Both the position numbers and the translations under genes were made by a program. The notes below the pieces were generated by a model that had not been told where the DNA came from, ran no database searches, and saw only the letters and a list, made by a program, of their open reading frames with translations. Below are positions 23,337 through 31,752 of a stretch of DNA of 64,000 nt, piece after piece; the first letter of the stretch is position 1; each line of letters starts with the position of its first letter. Source of the DNA: an uncultured Eubacterium sp. (GTDB taxonomy: Bacteria; Bacillota; Clostridia; Lachnospirales; Lachnospiraceae); NCBI GenBank assembly GCA_910584595.1, contig CAJUBQ010000011.1, forward strand, positions 1 to 64,000, read 5' to 3'.

Positions 23337-24086
23337 ATGAATACATATACTACTTCGGAAGTAGCAAAGATGATAGGCATACATCCGAATACTGTACGGC
23401 TTTATGAAGAATGGGGACTGATACCAAATGCAGAGCGTAAAGCAAACGGTTATCGTATATTTACCGATTTCCATATTGAACAGTTTCGGCTTGCCCGTAC
23501 CGCATTTCAAATAGAGGTCCTTCAGAACGGACTGAGAAAAAAGATTGTGGAAACGGTTAAGGTTTCAGCAAAGAAAGACTTTGATCAAGCACTTGTTTTG
23601 GCAAATGAATATCTGAGTCAGATACAAAAGGAAGAAAGAAATGCGGAAGAAGCTATTGCTATAACAATGCAGATTTTAGAGGGGAAAGCAATATCCGAAA
23701 CACCGCCGCGTTGCCTGAAACGTAAAGAAGTTTCGGAATATCTGAATATTTCCATGGATACACTCCGAAATTGGGAACTAAACGGTCTGATGCGAATAAA
23801 GCGTAAGCAAAATGGCTATCGCTATTACACAGACGAAGACATAAAGCGATTAAAAATAATAAGATCACTTCGGTGTGCCAATTATTCATTGGAAGCAATC
23901 CTGCGTATGCTCCATGCGCTCTCAGACGACCCTCATACCAATATAAAACGGGTACTTAATACTCCAAAAGACGATACGGATATTATATCCGTATGCGACA
24001 GACTGATTATCTCATTGCAAAAGGCAGCGGAAAATGCCAAGAAAATGATAGGCATTCTTAATGATATGAAAAGTATATTTTCCTAA
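23337..24086 (+). CDS. regulator with two MerR helix-turn-helix domains
   Basis: A 249-aa protein with two MerR-type DNA-binding modules in one chain: residues about 1-60 (TTSEVAKMIGIHPNTVRLYEEWGLIP...GYRIFTDFHIEQF) and about 125-190 (CLKRKEVSEYLNISMDTLRNWELNGLM...GYRYYTDEDIKRL). A coiled-coil linker separates them. The 24-kb neighbour promoter has the 19-base spacer that MerR proteins activate by DNA distortion, so it likely controls the ABC exporter that follows 73 bases later. Start chosen behind GGAGGTGG. No ligand-binding domain is visible. Confidence 0.85.
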   Translation: MNTYTTSEVAKMIGIHPNTVRLYEEWGLIPNAERKANGYRIFTDFHIEQFRLARTAFQIEVLQNGLRKKIVETVKVSAKKDFDQALVLANEYLSQIQKEERNAEEAIAITMQILEGKAISETPPRCLKRKEVSEYLNISMDTLRNWELNGLMRIKRKQNGYRYYTDEDIKRLKIIRSLRCANYSLEAILRMLHALSDDPHTNIKRVLNTPKDDTDIISVCDRLIISLQKAAENAKKMIGILNDMKSIFS

Positions 24087-24095
24087 CCCTCCACC

Positions 24096-24126
24096 TTTAC
24101 ACCAACCTTTTTTGAACTGCTAAAAT
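24096..24126 (+). promoter_or_regulatory. MerR-type promoter with 19-bp spacer
   Basis: TTTACA at 24096-24101 and TAAAAT at 24121-24126 are separated by exactly 19 bases, the over-long spacing typical of MerR-activated promoters. It lies just ahead of the ABC ATPase gene. Confidence 0.65.
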
Positions 24127-24159
24127 AATGTAGTAAAAACGAAAAAGGAGGACAGGTTG

Positions 24160-24894
24160 ATGGAAGAAATCATCAGCGTAAAACAACTTTCAAAATCTTA
24201 TGGCAGATTGAATGCCGTGCAGGGCCTGGATTTGTCAGTAACACAAGGTTCGGTCTTCGGGTTGCTTGGGGCAAACGGTGCAGGAAAAAGCACCACAATC
24301 GAATGTATGTTAGGCACAAGAAAACCCGATGCAGGTACGGTTTCCATTTTAGGGATGGCCCCACTCCTGCAAAGAAAACAGCTTTTTGAAAATGTCGGTG
24401 TTCAATTCCAGGAAGCGAATTATCAAGATAAAGTGACGGTTTCCGAATTGTGCGAAGTAACACAGTCGCTCTATAAGAATGCTGCAGATTATGGGGAACT
24501 TCTGAAACAGTTTGGCATCTTTGATAAAGCAAAAAGTATGGTAAAGGAGCTTTCAGGAGGACAGCGGCAAAAGCTGTTTATTGTTTTGGCTTTGATACCG
24601 CAGCCTAAAGTTGTTTTTCTGGACGAGCTGACCACGGGGCTTGACGCAAAAGCCAGACGAGAGGTATGGAAAATCTTATCTGACCTCAAAGAAAAAGGAC
24701 TGACCATTTTTCTGACCTCGCATTTTATGGATGAGGTAGAAGCATTATGCGACACAATCTGCATACTAAAAAAGGGGAAAGCCGTCTTTTATGGAACAGT
24801 AGAAGAAGCCATTGCAGGCAGTCCTTATGACAAATTTGAAGATGCGTACTTATGGTATTCTGACGAGGGGGTAAGCGAAAATGAGAACATTTAA
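24160..24894 (+). CDS. ABC transporter ATP-binding protein (DrrA-like)
   Basis: A 244-aa ATPase with Walker A GANGAGKST, signature LSGGQRQK and Walker B VVFLDELTTGLD. AAAAAGGAGGACAGG precedes the ATG; a TTG one codon earlier is also possible. It overlaps the permease gene by 14 bases. It belongs to the DrrA/NatA-type exporters that expel antibiotics, ions or peptides; control by the double MerR upstream suggests a drug-responsive system. Confidence 0.9.
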   Translation: MEEIISVKQLSKSYGRLNAVQGLDLSVTQGSVFGLLGANGAGKSTTIECMLGTRKPDAGTVSILGMAPLLQRKQLFENVGVQFQEANYQDKVTVSELCEVTQSLYKNAADYGELLKQFGIFDKAKSMVKELSGGQRQKLFIVLALIPQPKVVFLDELTTGLDAKARREVWKILSDLKEKGLTIFLTSHFMDEVEALCDTICILKKGKAVFYGTVEEAIAGSPYDKFEDAYLWYSDEGVSENENI

Positions 24895-25624
24895 AACAAT
24901 GCTGAAAAACGAAATGAAACTGTCCCTGAGGGATATGAACATGGTCATATTTGCAATCTGTATTCCACTCGTGGTTTTGATTATACTTGGCGTTATTTAC
25001 GGCGACAAACCAGCTTTTGAAGGTGCAGAGTACACATTTCTCGATCAGTCCTTTGGAGCTTTGTCAACGATTGCGATTTGTGCAGGCGGCGTTATGGGGT
25101 TGCCTCTTGTGGTATCCGATTACCGAAGCAGAAAGATATTGAAACGCTTTAAGGTCACTCCTGTCAGCCCCGTAATGATTTTAACGGTGCAGGTGGTGAT
25201 TTACATAATTTATTCCGTTGCATCGCTTGCATTGCTCTATATAGTATCAACGCTCTTTTTTGGCTTCCACCTGCTTGGTTCTCTGCCTGCTTTCCTTGGC
25301 GGATATATATTGGTAATGCTCTCCATATTCAGCATCGGTATGATGGTTGGGGGAATATCTCCCAACTCTCAGACAGCGAGCGTAATTGCAAGCCTGCTCT
25401 ATTTCCCAATGCTTATTTTTTCTGGAGCAACCCTGCCGTATGAGGTAATGCCGAGTGCATTGCAAAAGATAGCGGATATTCTGCCTTTGACACAGGGGAT
25501 AAAGATTTTGAAAGCTGCTTCGTTAGGACTTCCGATTGAGAATATTTTTGTTCCTCTTATTGTCATGGCGGTACTTGCTGTCATTTGTATCGGTGTGTCC
25601 TTTCGTTTTTTCAGATGGGAGTAA
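24881..25624 (+). CDS. ABC-2 type transporter permease
   Basis: A 247-aa polytopic protein with six hydrophobic segments and the ABC-2 family motif around SPNSQTASVIASLLYFPMLIFSGATLPYEVMP, the conserved SG(A/V)..P(L/Y).MP box of DrrB-like permeases. It pairs with the preceding ATPase. Immediately after its stop the base composition jumps to GC-rich remnants of another element, marking the end of this module. Confidence 0.87.
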   Translation: MRTFKTMLKNEMKLSLRDMNMVIFAICIPLVVLIILGVIYGDKPAFEGAEYTFLDQSFGALSTIAICAGGVMGLPLVVSDYRSRKILKRFKVTPVSPVMILTVQVVIYIIYSVASLALLYIVSTLFFGFHLLGSLPAFLGGYILVMLSIFSIGMMVGGISPNSQTASVIASLLYFPMLIFSGATLPYEVMPSALQKIADILPLTQGIKILKAASLGLPIENIFVPLIVMAVLAVICIGVSFRFFRWE

Positions 25625-25686
25625 CAAGTAATATGGGATGGCTCTTATTCTCTCTTTGTGGGAGCGAAACCGTATTAGGATTAGAG

Positions 25687-25880
25687 AGGACACGATGTCT
25701 GCAACACGCCGAGCATGTGAAGCGGGCCACCCTTCCCGCCGCCTTCGTCACCCTGAATTTTGACGACGGCGGGCCGCGCCGGTTCGACTACAACGATTTC
25801 AAGGAGAACGAGAAAAGGATTCTCCAACACTTCGGCCATTTCAAGGGCATGGAGTACGAGCCGCGCAGCAAAAGCAGATC
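25687..25880 (+). pseudogene. GC-rich coding remnant of unknown type
   Basis: The frame reads TLPAAFVTLNFDDGGPRRFDYNDFKENEKRIL and continues to EYEPRSK before the frame changes. The composition (about 60 percent GC) contrasts with the AT-rich ABC genes just before. It lacks a start, and at 25878 the reading passes into a different frame that continues as the relaxase tail. It is probably the C-terminal end of a gene of the same decayed transposon, joined by deletion. Confidence 0.45.
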
Positions 25881-26210
25881 GTGGGCTACGCCAAGACCCG
25901 CGACGTTTACGCCGCCTACCGCAAGGACGGGTATAGCCGGAAATTCTATGGGGAGCATGAAACGGAAATCCTGATTCATAAGGCCGCCAAAGCTGCCTTT
26001 GACGAGCTGGGCCTAAAGAAGCTCCCCACCATCAAGGCCCTGCAAGCGGAGTATGCCGAACTGCTGGCCGGGAAGAAAAAAGACTATGCGGAATACGTCA
26101 AGGCCAAGAAGGATATGCAGGAGATTTTGACGGCCAAGGCCAACGTGGACAGGCTGTTATCCACCGCCCCGACCCAGCCGGAAAAAGAGAAGGAACAGGC
26201 CCAGCGGTGA
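25881..26210 (+). pseudogene. C-terminal tail of a mobilization relaxase
   Basis: Reads IVGYAKTRDVYAAYRKDGYSRKF, then HKAAKAAFDELGLKKLPTIKAL and a Lys-rich coiled coil with AKKDMQEILTAKANVDRLL. This is the helical tail that ends MobA/VirD2-like relaxases of GC-rich clostridial mobilizable transposons. The nickase N-terminus is missing. The MobC gene of such a unit lies 8 kb away at 33839-34168 on the other strand. Confidence 0.62.
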
Positions 26211-26429
26211 CGCCGGGCTGTGTGATTTTGGGAAGCGTCCGCAGGACGCGCAGCCGCCCGCAGGGGCGTTTCGACAGGGGCGCGCAGCGCACTTGTCCGG
26301 GGGATTGGGGGCGAGCCACCAACAAGCAAATTTTTCAGTTTTGAGCGGCAGCGAAAAATTGAAAAATGGCCGTTATGTTGCACTTCGTTTCCGGCCCTTC
26401 GGATAGGCGTGAAAAAAGCGGGGCCGCCG
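26211..26429. other. GC-rich spacer with hairpins after the relaxase tail
   Basis: Holds a perfect GCGTCC/GGACGC hairpin (26235-26249) and CCAACAAGCAA at 26319-26329, an 11-mer that recurs beside MobC at 34209-34219. No gene is evident. Confidence 0.4.
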
Positions 26430-26777
26430 TTAGGCGTCCTCCGCTTCCTCAATCCCGATTGCCCCGTCAATGGTCCCCTCAATCACCAGCAAATACTGTT
26501 TCGGGCATAGGCTCAATTTATGGGCCGTCCGCTGCCGCTCCGGGTCGTCCTGCTCCCCGGCCTCCGGGAAAAAGTATCGTTCCACGGGCAACTTGCATAT
26601 CTTCACCAGCTGGTAAAAAACCGGAAGGCTGCCGCTGTTCTCAATATTCGCAAGGTAACGAGGGTCGATGTTCACCATTTTGGCCAATTCTCTGCGGGAT
26701 ATGTTCAGAACTTGCCGGGCCGCCTTAATGTCGTCGCCCAAGCTGGCAAAGCTCTCTTTCTCTCGCTCTTTTGGCAT
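26430..26777 (-). CDS. XRE-family regulator (paralogue 1)
   Basis: A 115-aa protein with an XRE helix-turn-helix (ARQVLNISRRELAKMVNIDPRYLANIEN, about residues 20-47), PVERYFFPE, and an AHKLSLCPKQYLLVIEGTIDGAIG end. A second copy with the same architecture is at 35917-36360. Both start behind a GGGTGATG-type site and share upstream sequence including TATAATTCATA. Proteins with the LP(V)ERYFFPE block are standard regulators beside mobilization genes in clostridial elements. Confidence 0.82.
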   Translation of the reverse strand: MPKEREKESFASLGDDIKAARQVLNISRRELAKMVNIDPRYLANIENSGSLPVFYQLVKICKLPVERYFFPEAGEQDDPERQRTAHKLSLCPKQYLLVIEGTIDGAIGIEEAEDA

Positions 26778-26899
26778 ATCACATCACCCCTATACATTTT
26801 ATAATTCATATGATACGCCGGGAGTGATGTAATATGCACTTTAGATACATTGAATAATACATTTCCCATTAAAATGCTTTACTTTTTCCGTTTAGGGGA

Positions 26900-26962
26900 T
26901 TGACAGGCGAACAAATAGTAGCTAAAATAGAAGGAGAACAAACGGTAGCCAAATGGAAAAGG
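26900..26962 (+). promoter_or_regulatory. promoter with tandem 27/28-bp repeats
   Basis: TTGACA at 26900-26905 and TAAAAT at 26923-26928 with a 17-base spacer. Two imperfect direct repeats starting GAACAAA (26909 and 26936) and containing GTAGC(T/C)AAA cover the -10 box and the start site. They are a plausible operator for the TetR protein encoded two genes later. Confidence 0.68.
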
Positions 26963-26973
26963 AGTATATGAAC

Positions 26974-27414
26974 ATGTTAAAACTATATTTCGGGAACAGC
27001 ATTACAATTATAAGTACACTTTTGTTAGGTGCAAATATTGCCTATATGTTATGGGGATATTTAGGTCGGCAGACAATTCAAAAATGGGGCATGATTCTTC
27101 TTCTCTTTATCTTGCTGCATGGGGCATTTTGGTATTTTGCAAACGTCCGTGATCTATATTCTAACTCTATTATATTTGCCACTGACGGCAGCGTAGAAAT
27201 GGGGTTATTTTCTGTTAGCAGTATTCAATCTATTGTTTTTTGGGCAGCAAGTGTAATTGTGTGGTTGCTCGGAATAGTATCAATCTTTAAGCTGGAATAT
27301 AGACAACATATCTTTTACATTATTGCTATCGTGAGCCTTGTTCAAATAGCATTTATTGAAGGCTCTCGTATATGGCTTTATTGCTCTGCTCCTGCTCATT
27401 TTGATTATTTGTAA
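26974..27414 (+). CDS. four-helix membrane protein
   Basis: A 146-aa protein with four hydrophobic segments and no soluble domain. The ATG at 26974 has AAAAGGAG at nine bases; the in-frame ATG at 26953 precedes that site. It is followed by a TetR gene, a flavodoxin gene and a KTR gene on one transcript. The family is not recognised; small membrane proteins encoded before a TetR repressor are often what it controls. Confidence 0.65.
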   Translation: MLKLYFGNSITIISTLLLGANIAYMLWGYLGRQTIQKWGMILLLFILLHGAFWYFANVRDLYSNSIIFATDGSVEMGLFSVSSIQSIVFWAASVIVWLLGIVSIFKLEYRQHIFYIIAIVSLVQIAFIEGSRIWLYCSAPAHFDYL

Positions 27415-27427
27415 GTGGGGTATCGAC

Positions 27428-28060
27428 ATGGCTAAAAGAAATACAAAAGACATCATTTTATTTGAGTCCCTAAAGCTGTTTGCAGATAAAGGTTATGATG
27501 GAGTAACAGTGCGCGATATTGCGGCAGAAGTTGGAATTAAACAAAGTTCTTTATACAAACATTATAAAAGCAAGCAGGAAATTTTTGATACATTGGTTGA
27601 TACAATGCAATCCCGCTTTAGGGACGCTTCCACATCTTTTCAGCTGCCCAATGGAGAATTGCGGGAGATGGCAAAGGAATACGCAACGGGTGGCAACGAG
27701 ATATTAAAAAAGATCAGTAGTGAGATTTTTCACTTTTACTTAAAAGACCCTTATGCCTCTCAATTTCGCAAAATGCTTTCTATTGAGAAATACAAAAATC
27801 AAGAAATCGACCGTATCTACCGAGAAGTCTATATTGATACTGCCATTTCTTATCAGGCCGCGCTTTTTGAAGAAATGATAAATCAAGGTTTTATGCGGCA
27901 AGCAGACCCGGAAATAATGGCACTACAATTCTTTGCACCAATTTTTCTTTTATTAAATAAATATGACGGCATTGTTGAAAAAGAAAAAGAAGCGATAGCA
28001 ATATTGGGAAAGCATATAGAACAGTTCGACATGATTTATCGTAAGGAGGCGATCTTATGA
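27428..28060 (+). CDS. TetR/AcrR family transcriptional regulator
   Basis: A 210-aa regulator. The helix-turn-helix VRDIAAEVGIKQSSLYKHYKSKQEIFD lies at about residues 25-52 and the rest is a helical ligand-binding domain. The start at 27428 was chosen because the longer frame lies inside the upstream membrane gene. It overlaps the flavodoxin gene by four bases. It probably represses its own operon through the tandem repeats at 26909-26962. Confidence 0.88.
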   Translation: MAKRNTKDIILFESLKLFADKGYDGVTVRDIAAEVGIKQSSLYKHYKSKQEIFDTLVDTMQSRFRDASTSFQLPNGELREMAKEYATGGNEILKKISSEIFHFYLKDPYASQFRKMLSIEKYKNQEIDRIYREVYIDTAISYQAALFEEMINQGFMRQADPEIMALQFFAPIFLLLNKYDGIVEKEKEAIAILGKHIEQFDMIYRKEAIL

Positions 28061-28545
28061 AAGCTGCAATCGTATACGCTACAAAATACGGCTGCACAAA
28101 AAAATGTGCTGAAATGCTAAAGACTTATCTTAATGGCGAAGCAGACATATTATCAGCAAAATCTGACAAAATCAGTTTAGCGCAATATGACACGGTTTTT
28201 ATCGGCGGTTCTGTATATATGGGCAAAATACAAAAGGAAATTACCCATTTCTGCAAACGCAATTTGAAGCATTTATTACACAAAAAGATAGGTCTATTTG
28301 CGTGTTGTTATACTCCAAAGGATACAGAAGGCTTTTTTGAAACACTTTTTCCACTTGAGCTATTACATCATGCGTCCTACGTAACCTCGGTTGGTGGCAA
28401 AATGGATTATGATAAGATGAATTTTCTTTACAGAAAGCTCTTCCAGTCGTTAAAGAAAATTGACGGATTCAATGAAGGTTTTATCGAACCTGAAATAAAT
28501 GCAGACGAAATCAAGAAATTAGCCGAAGTTGCCAATATGAATTGA
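28057..28545 (+). CDS. flavodoxin-domain protein
   Basis: A 162-aa flavodoxin-fold protein: the first strand and FMN phosphate loop are AIVYATKYGCTKKCAEML, followed by YDTVFIGGSVYMGKI. It resembles HemG-type flavodoxin-like proteins that use FMN for electron transfer. The ATG overlaps the TetR stop. Such genes linked to TetR repressors are thought to serve in redox stress; the partner here is unknown. Confidence 0.82.
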   Translation: MKAAIVYATKYGCTKKCAEMLKTYLNGEADILSAKSDKISLAQYDTVFIGGSVYMGKIQKEITHFCKRNLKHLLHKKIGLFACCYTPKDTEGFFETLFPLELLHHASYVTSVGGKMDYDKMNFLYRKLFQSLKKIDGFNEGFIEPEINADEIKKLAEVANMN

Positions 28546-28554
28546 GGTGGTTTA

Positions 28555-28785
28555 GTGTGCGGAGAACAATGGATAATGTGTCCTATATGCGGTAACAAAA
28601 CAAGGTTGAAAATACGAGAAGATACGGGGTTGATAAACTTCCCGCTATACTGCCCAAAGTGTAAACAGGAAACCTTAATCTGCATAAAACAACTACATAT
28701 ATCAGTTATCAAAGAGCCAGACGCTAAGACGCAGAGCCGACAACCTATGAGCTTAATTCTCATGGTTATCGGCTTTTTCTTTTGA
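28555..28785 (+). CDS. cysteine-rich KTR domain protein
   Basis: A 76-aa zinc-ribbon protein: CPICGNKTRLKIREDTGL then FPLYCPKCKQETLI and VIKEPDAKTQSR. This is the cysteine-rich KTR domain family, often found beside tet(M) and other resistance genes in Tn916-like elements. It starts with GTG after GAGGTGG. The last 14 codons run through the terminator hairpin, so the native protein probably ended earlier in relatives. No tet gene is present here. Confidence 0.82.
   Translation: MCGEQWIMCPICGNKTRLKIREDTGLINFPLYCPKCKQETLICIKQLHISVIKEPDAKTQSRQPMSLILMVIGFFF
28735..28783 (+). terminator. terminator overlapping the KTR gene end
   Basis: AGCCGACAACCTATGAG pairs with CTCATGGTTATCGGCT, loop CTTAATT, then TTTTTCTTTT. 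It lies inside the 3' end of the coding frame. Confidence 0.78.
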
Positions 28786-29068
28786 TAATTTGAATCACTC
28801 GCTGGCAATCTTTGACGGATAAAGCCGTTGTTTGACAGCGTTTGCCAACGGCGGCACAAGGAGGACGTCACATGCCGGGAGCCTATACCGTAACTTTCGC
28901 ACAATCTCATAGTGTATTCTCATTCCGTTTCCAGCCGGTAAACAGGGTGTCCTCCGCCGTGCTCTCCTGCGCTTGCGGGCATGGGCCGATTTCTGCTTTG
29001 GCGGAGACCGGTTCCTTTCATATCCCCCTATTCCACGGGAAAAGGGGTGATTCCATTGGGCTACTTGA

Positions 29069-29524
29069 AAAGCCGCACAGAAGGAGGCGGCAGCAAAGCA
29101 GGGAAAGCCCTTCTATGATAATGACCTTGTTGTGGCGAAAGACAACGGTGCGCCCCAATCGGCAAACTGGATTTCCTCCGGCTTCGGCAAACTGCTGGCC
29201 GGGCTGGATATGCCGCATATCCGTTATCACGATTTGCGGCACACGGCGGCCACGAACATGCACCAGCTGACCGGGGACTTCTATACGGTCGGTGAGGTGC
29301 TGGGCCATACCCTCGCCGGTATCGGCGCGTCGCTGGGCCTCTCCATGAACTTTGAAGCCGTCACCACCCGGTACGTCGATGTGCGTCTGGAACGGAAACA
29401 GGAAGTGCTGGAAGCCTACCACGCCGCCGTCCACCCCACGCTGAAACAGGCCGGGGCCAAGGAACCGGGGCCGGATAGAGCGAAACCGGCGCAGAAGAAA
29501 AAGAGCCATGAAATGGAGCGGTAA
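29069..29524 (+). pseudogene. C-terminal part of a tyrosine integrase
   Basis: An open frame without a start, reading GKPFYDNDLVVAKDNGAPQ, then the catalytic HDLRHTAATNMHQ (H-x-x-R box), GEVLGHTLAGIG and the nucleophile tyrosine in TTRYVDVRLERKQ. The N-terminal core-binding domain and the first catalytic arginine are missing; a stop at 29066 closes the frame. It is GC-rich and belongs to the same decayed transposon as the relaxase and MobC remnants. It is not expected to be active. Confidence 0.75.
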
Positions 29525-30020
29525 ACGGTATAAGTTCTTACCGCTCCGTGAAGCTCTTAACAACCCCTCGTGGAATGTGGGCACTATTTCACGATTTGAC
29601 CTCGAAAATCCCACATAAAACGATGGAGGGAAAGAAAAAGAAAAGTCGCACAAACCCAGTGTTAGTAAGGATTTCATAAGGATGCTTTTTAGATTTATAT
29701 GATGTAAAAAACCACATACAAGGGTATAAAAGACTATCGAATCAAAATGAACTTTTTTGACAATAATGAGTACTTTAAAAACGGTTCATTAGATAGGTTC
29801 ATTAAAACGGCTGCCTCCAAGAGCCGTTAAAATAAAACCTATGATTGGCAAAATAAAACGACGGCTTATTAACCGTCGTCTAAGTATTTTATTGCACATA
29901 AAAACGATACTTCAGATAACGGTTTTTTTCTTTACCGCTATGCAGTATTGCTTTCTGTATTGACCTTATAGGATTTTCACCAAATTTCTTAAAAATGTTG
30001 TTGATTGAATACTTGTTGTT
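29525..30020. other. intergenic region with minus-strand terminators
   Basis: About 500 bases with no gene. Hairpins at 29806-29828 (AACGGCT/AGCCGTT) and 29858-29879 (ACGACGG/CCGTCGT) are each followed by T-rich sequence on the minus strand and would end transcription of the 30-31 kb genes. The first half contains only AT-rich sequence. Confidence 0.6.
29858..29879 (-). terminator. minus-strand terminator
   Basis: A seven-bp stem ACGACGG/CCGTCGT, 8-base loop, then TTTTATTTTG on the minus strand. Confidence 0.6.
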
Positions 30021-30413
30021 TTATGAGAAATAGCGTTCTTTGTTTTCGCTGGGTGTCAAAAAATCTAACTGCTTTTCTTTTATTCCCAGACTTTTTCCAT
30101 AATTATAGGCTGGTTCCCATGTTGATTTGTCAGCAGTTGCATGAAATATCTTATTCCTATAAACAACAATCAACTCATTCTCACAATAAAAGTGAAAATA
30201 AAACTCCTGTTTTACAAATCCAATTTGGTCTACCATATTTTTTTGCAAACAATTAATTACGGTATTTATTTTCTCTTCATTTACTTGAATTTCATAAATC
30301 GTAATCAATCCTAACCAGATACTTTTTTTGTTTGTTACCGTCAAGTTGTTAAATATAGTTTTATCTTTTTGACTTTTATCAATGATATAGCCTATATACA
30401 CTTTATTTTTCAT
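30021..30413 (-). CDS. hypothetical protein sharing a domain with the next XRE gene
   Basis: A 130-aa protein starting MKNKVYIGYIIDK behind AAGTGGAGG. The end (ELIVVYRNKIFHATADKSTWEPAYNYGKSLGIKEKQLDFL) aligns with the end of the neighbouring XRE protein (FIVFRNKILKYEIGN...CRKLGIPDEQMHW), so both carry the same roughly 90-aa domain. It may be a DNA-binding-free partner or modulator of that regulator. The family is not recognised. Confidence 0.66.
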   Translation of the reverse strand: MKNKVYIGYIIDKSQKDKTIFNNLTVTNKKSIWLGLITIYEIQVNEEKINTVINCLQKNMVDQIGFVKQEFYFHFYCENELIVVYRNKIFHATADKSTWEPAYNYGKSLGIKEKQLDFLTPSENKERYFS

Positions 30414-30439
30414 TAGAACCTCCACTTAGTAATTCTATA

Positions 30440-31057
30440 TCATTCTTGCCAGTGCATTTGTTCATCTGGGATTCCTAATTTGCGACACTCATCACAAACA
30501 ATTGATTTCTCTTTAGCATTTCCAATTTCATATTTTAATATTTTGTTTCTAAATACAATGAATTTAGTATTTTCCTGTTTAAAATCAACAAACCAATTTC
30601 CACCACGATTTTTGTCTGAAATCATTACTTTTGAAACTAATTCAGGGAAATCCGGTTGAGCAGAAGTAAAAAATATAACTGTCCAATATTTCGGTTTTCC
30701 ACCAGTATTCCATAACTCAACTTTGTGTACATAAATATAATCTAATATATTCTCATCCTCAATGCTCTCTTTAATTAACGCACCTTCAAATAAAGCCGAT
30801 TTTTTCTTTTTGATTGCATTATTCCCACAGGAAGAAACTTCCTTAATTCCCTCAACTGAAAGAGTATCTTTCAGTAAAACATCAACAGTAACTTTGAATG
30901 TATTGCTTAAAATAATTAACTTTTCAGTTTCTGGAAGTGCAATATCCGCTTCCCATTTAGATATTGATTGTCTGCTAACATTACAGATTTCTGCTAATTC
31001 CTCTTGCGAATATCCATCTCGTTTACGTAGTATCTGTATTTTTTCTGATAGTTTCAT
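30440..31057 (-). CDS. XRE-family regulator with C-terminal sensor-like domain
   Basis: A 205-aa protein with an N-terminal helix-turn-helix (YSQEELAEICNVSRQSISKWEADIALP, about residues 16-42) and a C-terminal domain related to the downstream protein. The genes are 27 bases apart on the minus strand. Promoter: a TATAAT on the minus strand near 31080 with a GTTTG/CAAAC dyad just upstream, which is where an autorepressor would bind. The inducing signal is unknown. Confidence 0.82.
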   Translation of the reverse strand: MKLSEKIQILRKRDGYSQEELAEICNVSRQSISKWEADIALPETEKLIILSNTFKVTVDVLLKDTLSVEGIKEVSSCGNNAIKKKKSALFEGALIKESIEDENILDYIYVHKVELWNTGGKPKYWTVIFFTSAQPDFPELVSKVMISDKNRGGNWFVDFKQENTKFIVFRNKILKYEIGNAKEKSIVCDECRKLGIPDEQMHWQE

Positions 31058-31752
31058 TTAGTTCACTTCCTCTCTTGTTAAATAATTATAACAAGTTTGA
31101 TTTACAAACACTATCAACTTTTCAGTTCTTTTCCGCAACCTCAAGGTGCATCTCGAATGTTATGTGACATTTTGCAAATTTGTCACATTCTCTTCCATAT
31201 AGGTTAAAGCCTTAAAACATCAGGGTTTCGGGAATATAGATTACTGTTTCCTATTGTATTTGTGCCCCCCTGTTAGATACTGGGGGCGAAAGCAGTCGCG
31301 GCTAAAGCCACTCCTGCAAGGCTAGAACAGACAGACACCTTGCACTCCGTACGGTGTCTGCCCGTTCTGCCTTTCAAATTGCTTCTTTTTCTGCTGACGA
31401 GAGTATACTTATCAGTTCATGCTTTATCAAGAGTGCAAGCATTGCTCACGCAACAGGCTCTTGACAAATCCTGCTCTGATAAGTACATGGTAATCAAGCA
31501 GAAATGAATCTTTATGCTGTTTTTCAACAATAGAAAAGCACACCTGTCTTCAATATCAGATGTGCTTATCTACAATTCCATGTTCAAGTTACTACAAGCC
31601 TTGCCTGTGACAGTCTTTAACCCTTTATTTTTCAATGTTTCTTCAACAATCCTTATGACAGCCTACATTTCATGCGGCTTTCCAATGTTTTATGCGATTG
31701 TATAGAGTACGTTAGACCTTTTGAGAGTGACGCGAAACAACACTATTTTTTA
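31058..31752. other. gene-poor region with large inverted repeats
   Basis: Nearly 700 bases without a convincing gene. It has a dyad ATGTGACA...TGTCACAT at 31162-31188, CCCCC/GGGGG near 31266-31285, and a long hairpin at 31324-31368 with AGACACC/GGTGTCT as its core. A 63-codon plus-strand frame at 31514 lacks a ribosome binding site. This could be a regulatory or mobile-element end region; I could not decide. Confidence 0.4.
31162..31188. promoter_or_regulatory. operator-like dyad
   Basis: ATGTGACA and TGTCACAT, perfect 8-bp arms with an 11-base AT-rich centre, about 100 bases upstream of the minus-strand XRE gene. Confidence 0.45.

Noticed and set aside
28842..29068. Plus-strand frame beginning MPGAYTVTF
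   Set aside because: Changes nothing recognisable, mixes low-complexity with shadow reading of the integrase tail in another phase.
29018..29677. 219-codon minus-strand frame
   Set aside because: Antisense of the integrase fragment in GC-rich DNA, where long shadow frames are common.
31514..31705. 63-codon hydrophobic frame
   Set aside because: No ribosome binding site and no homologous pattern; kept as part of the gene-poor region.
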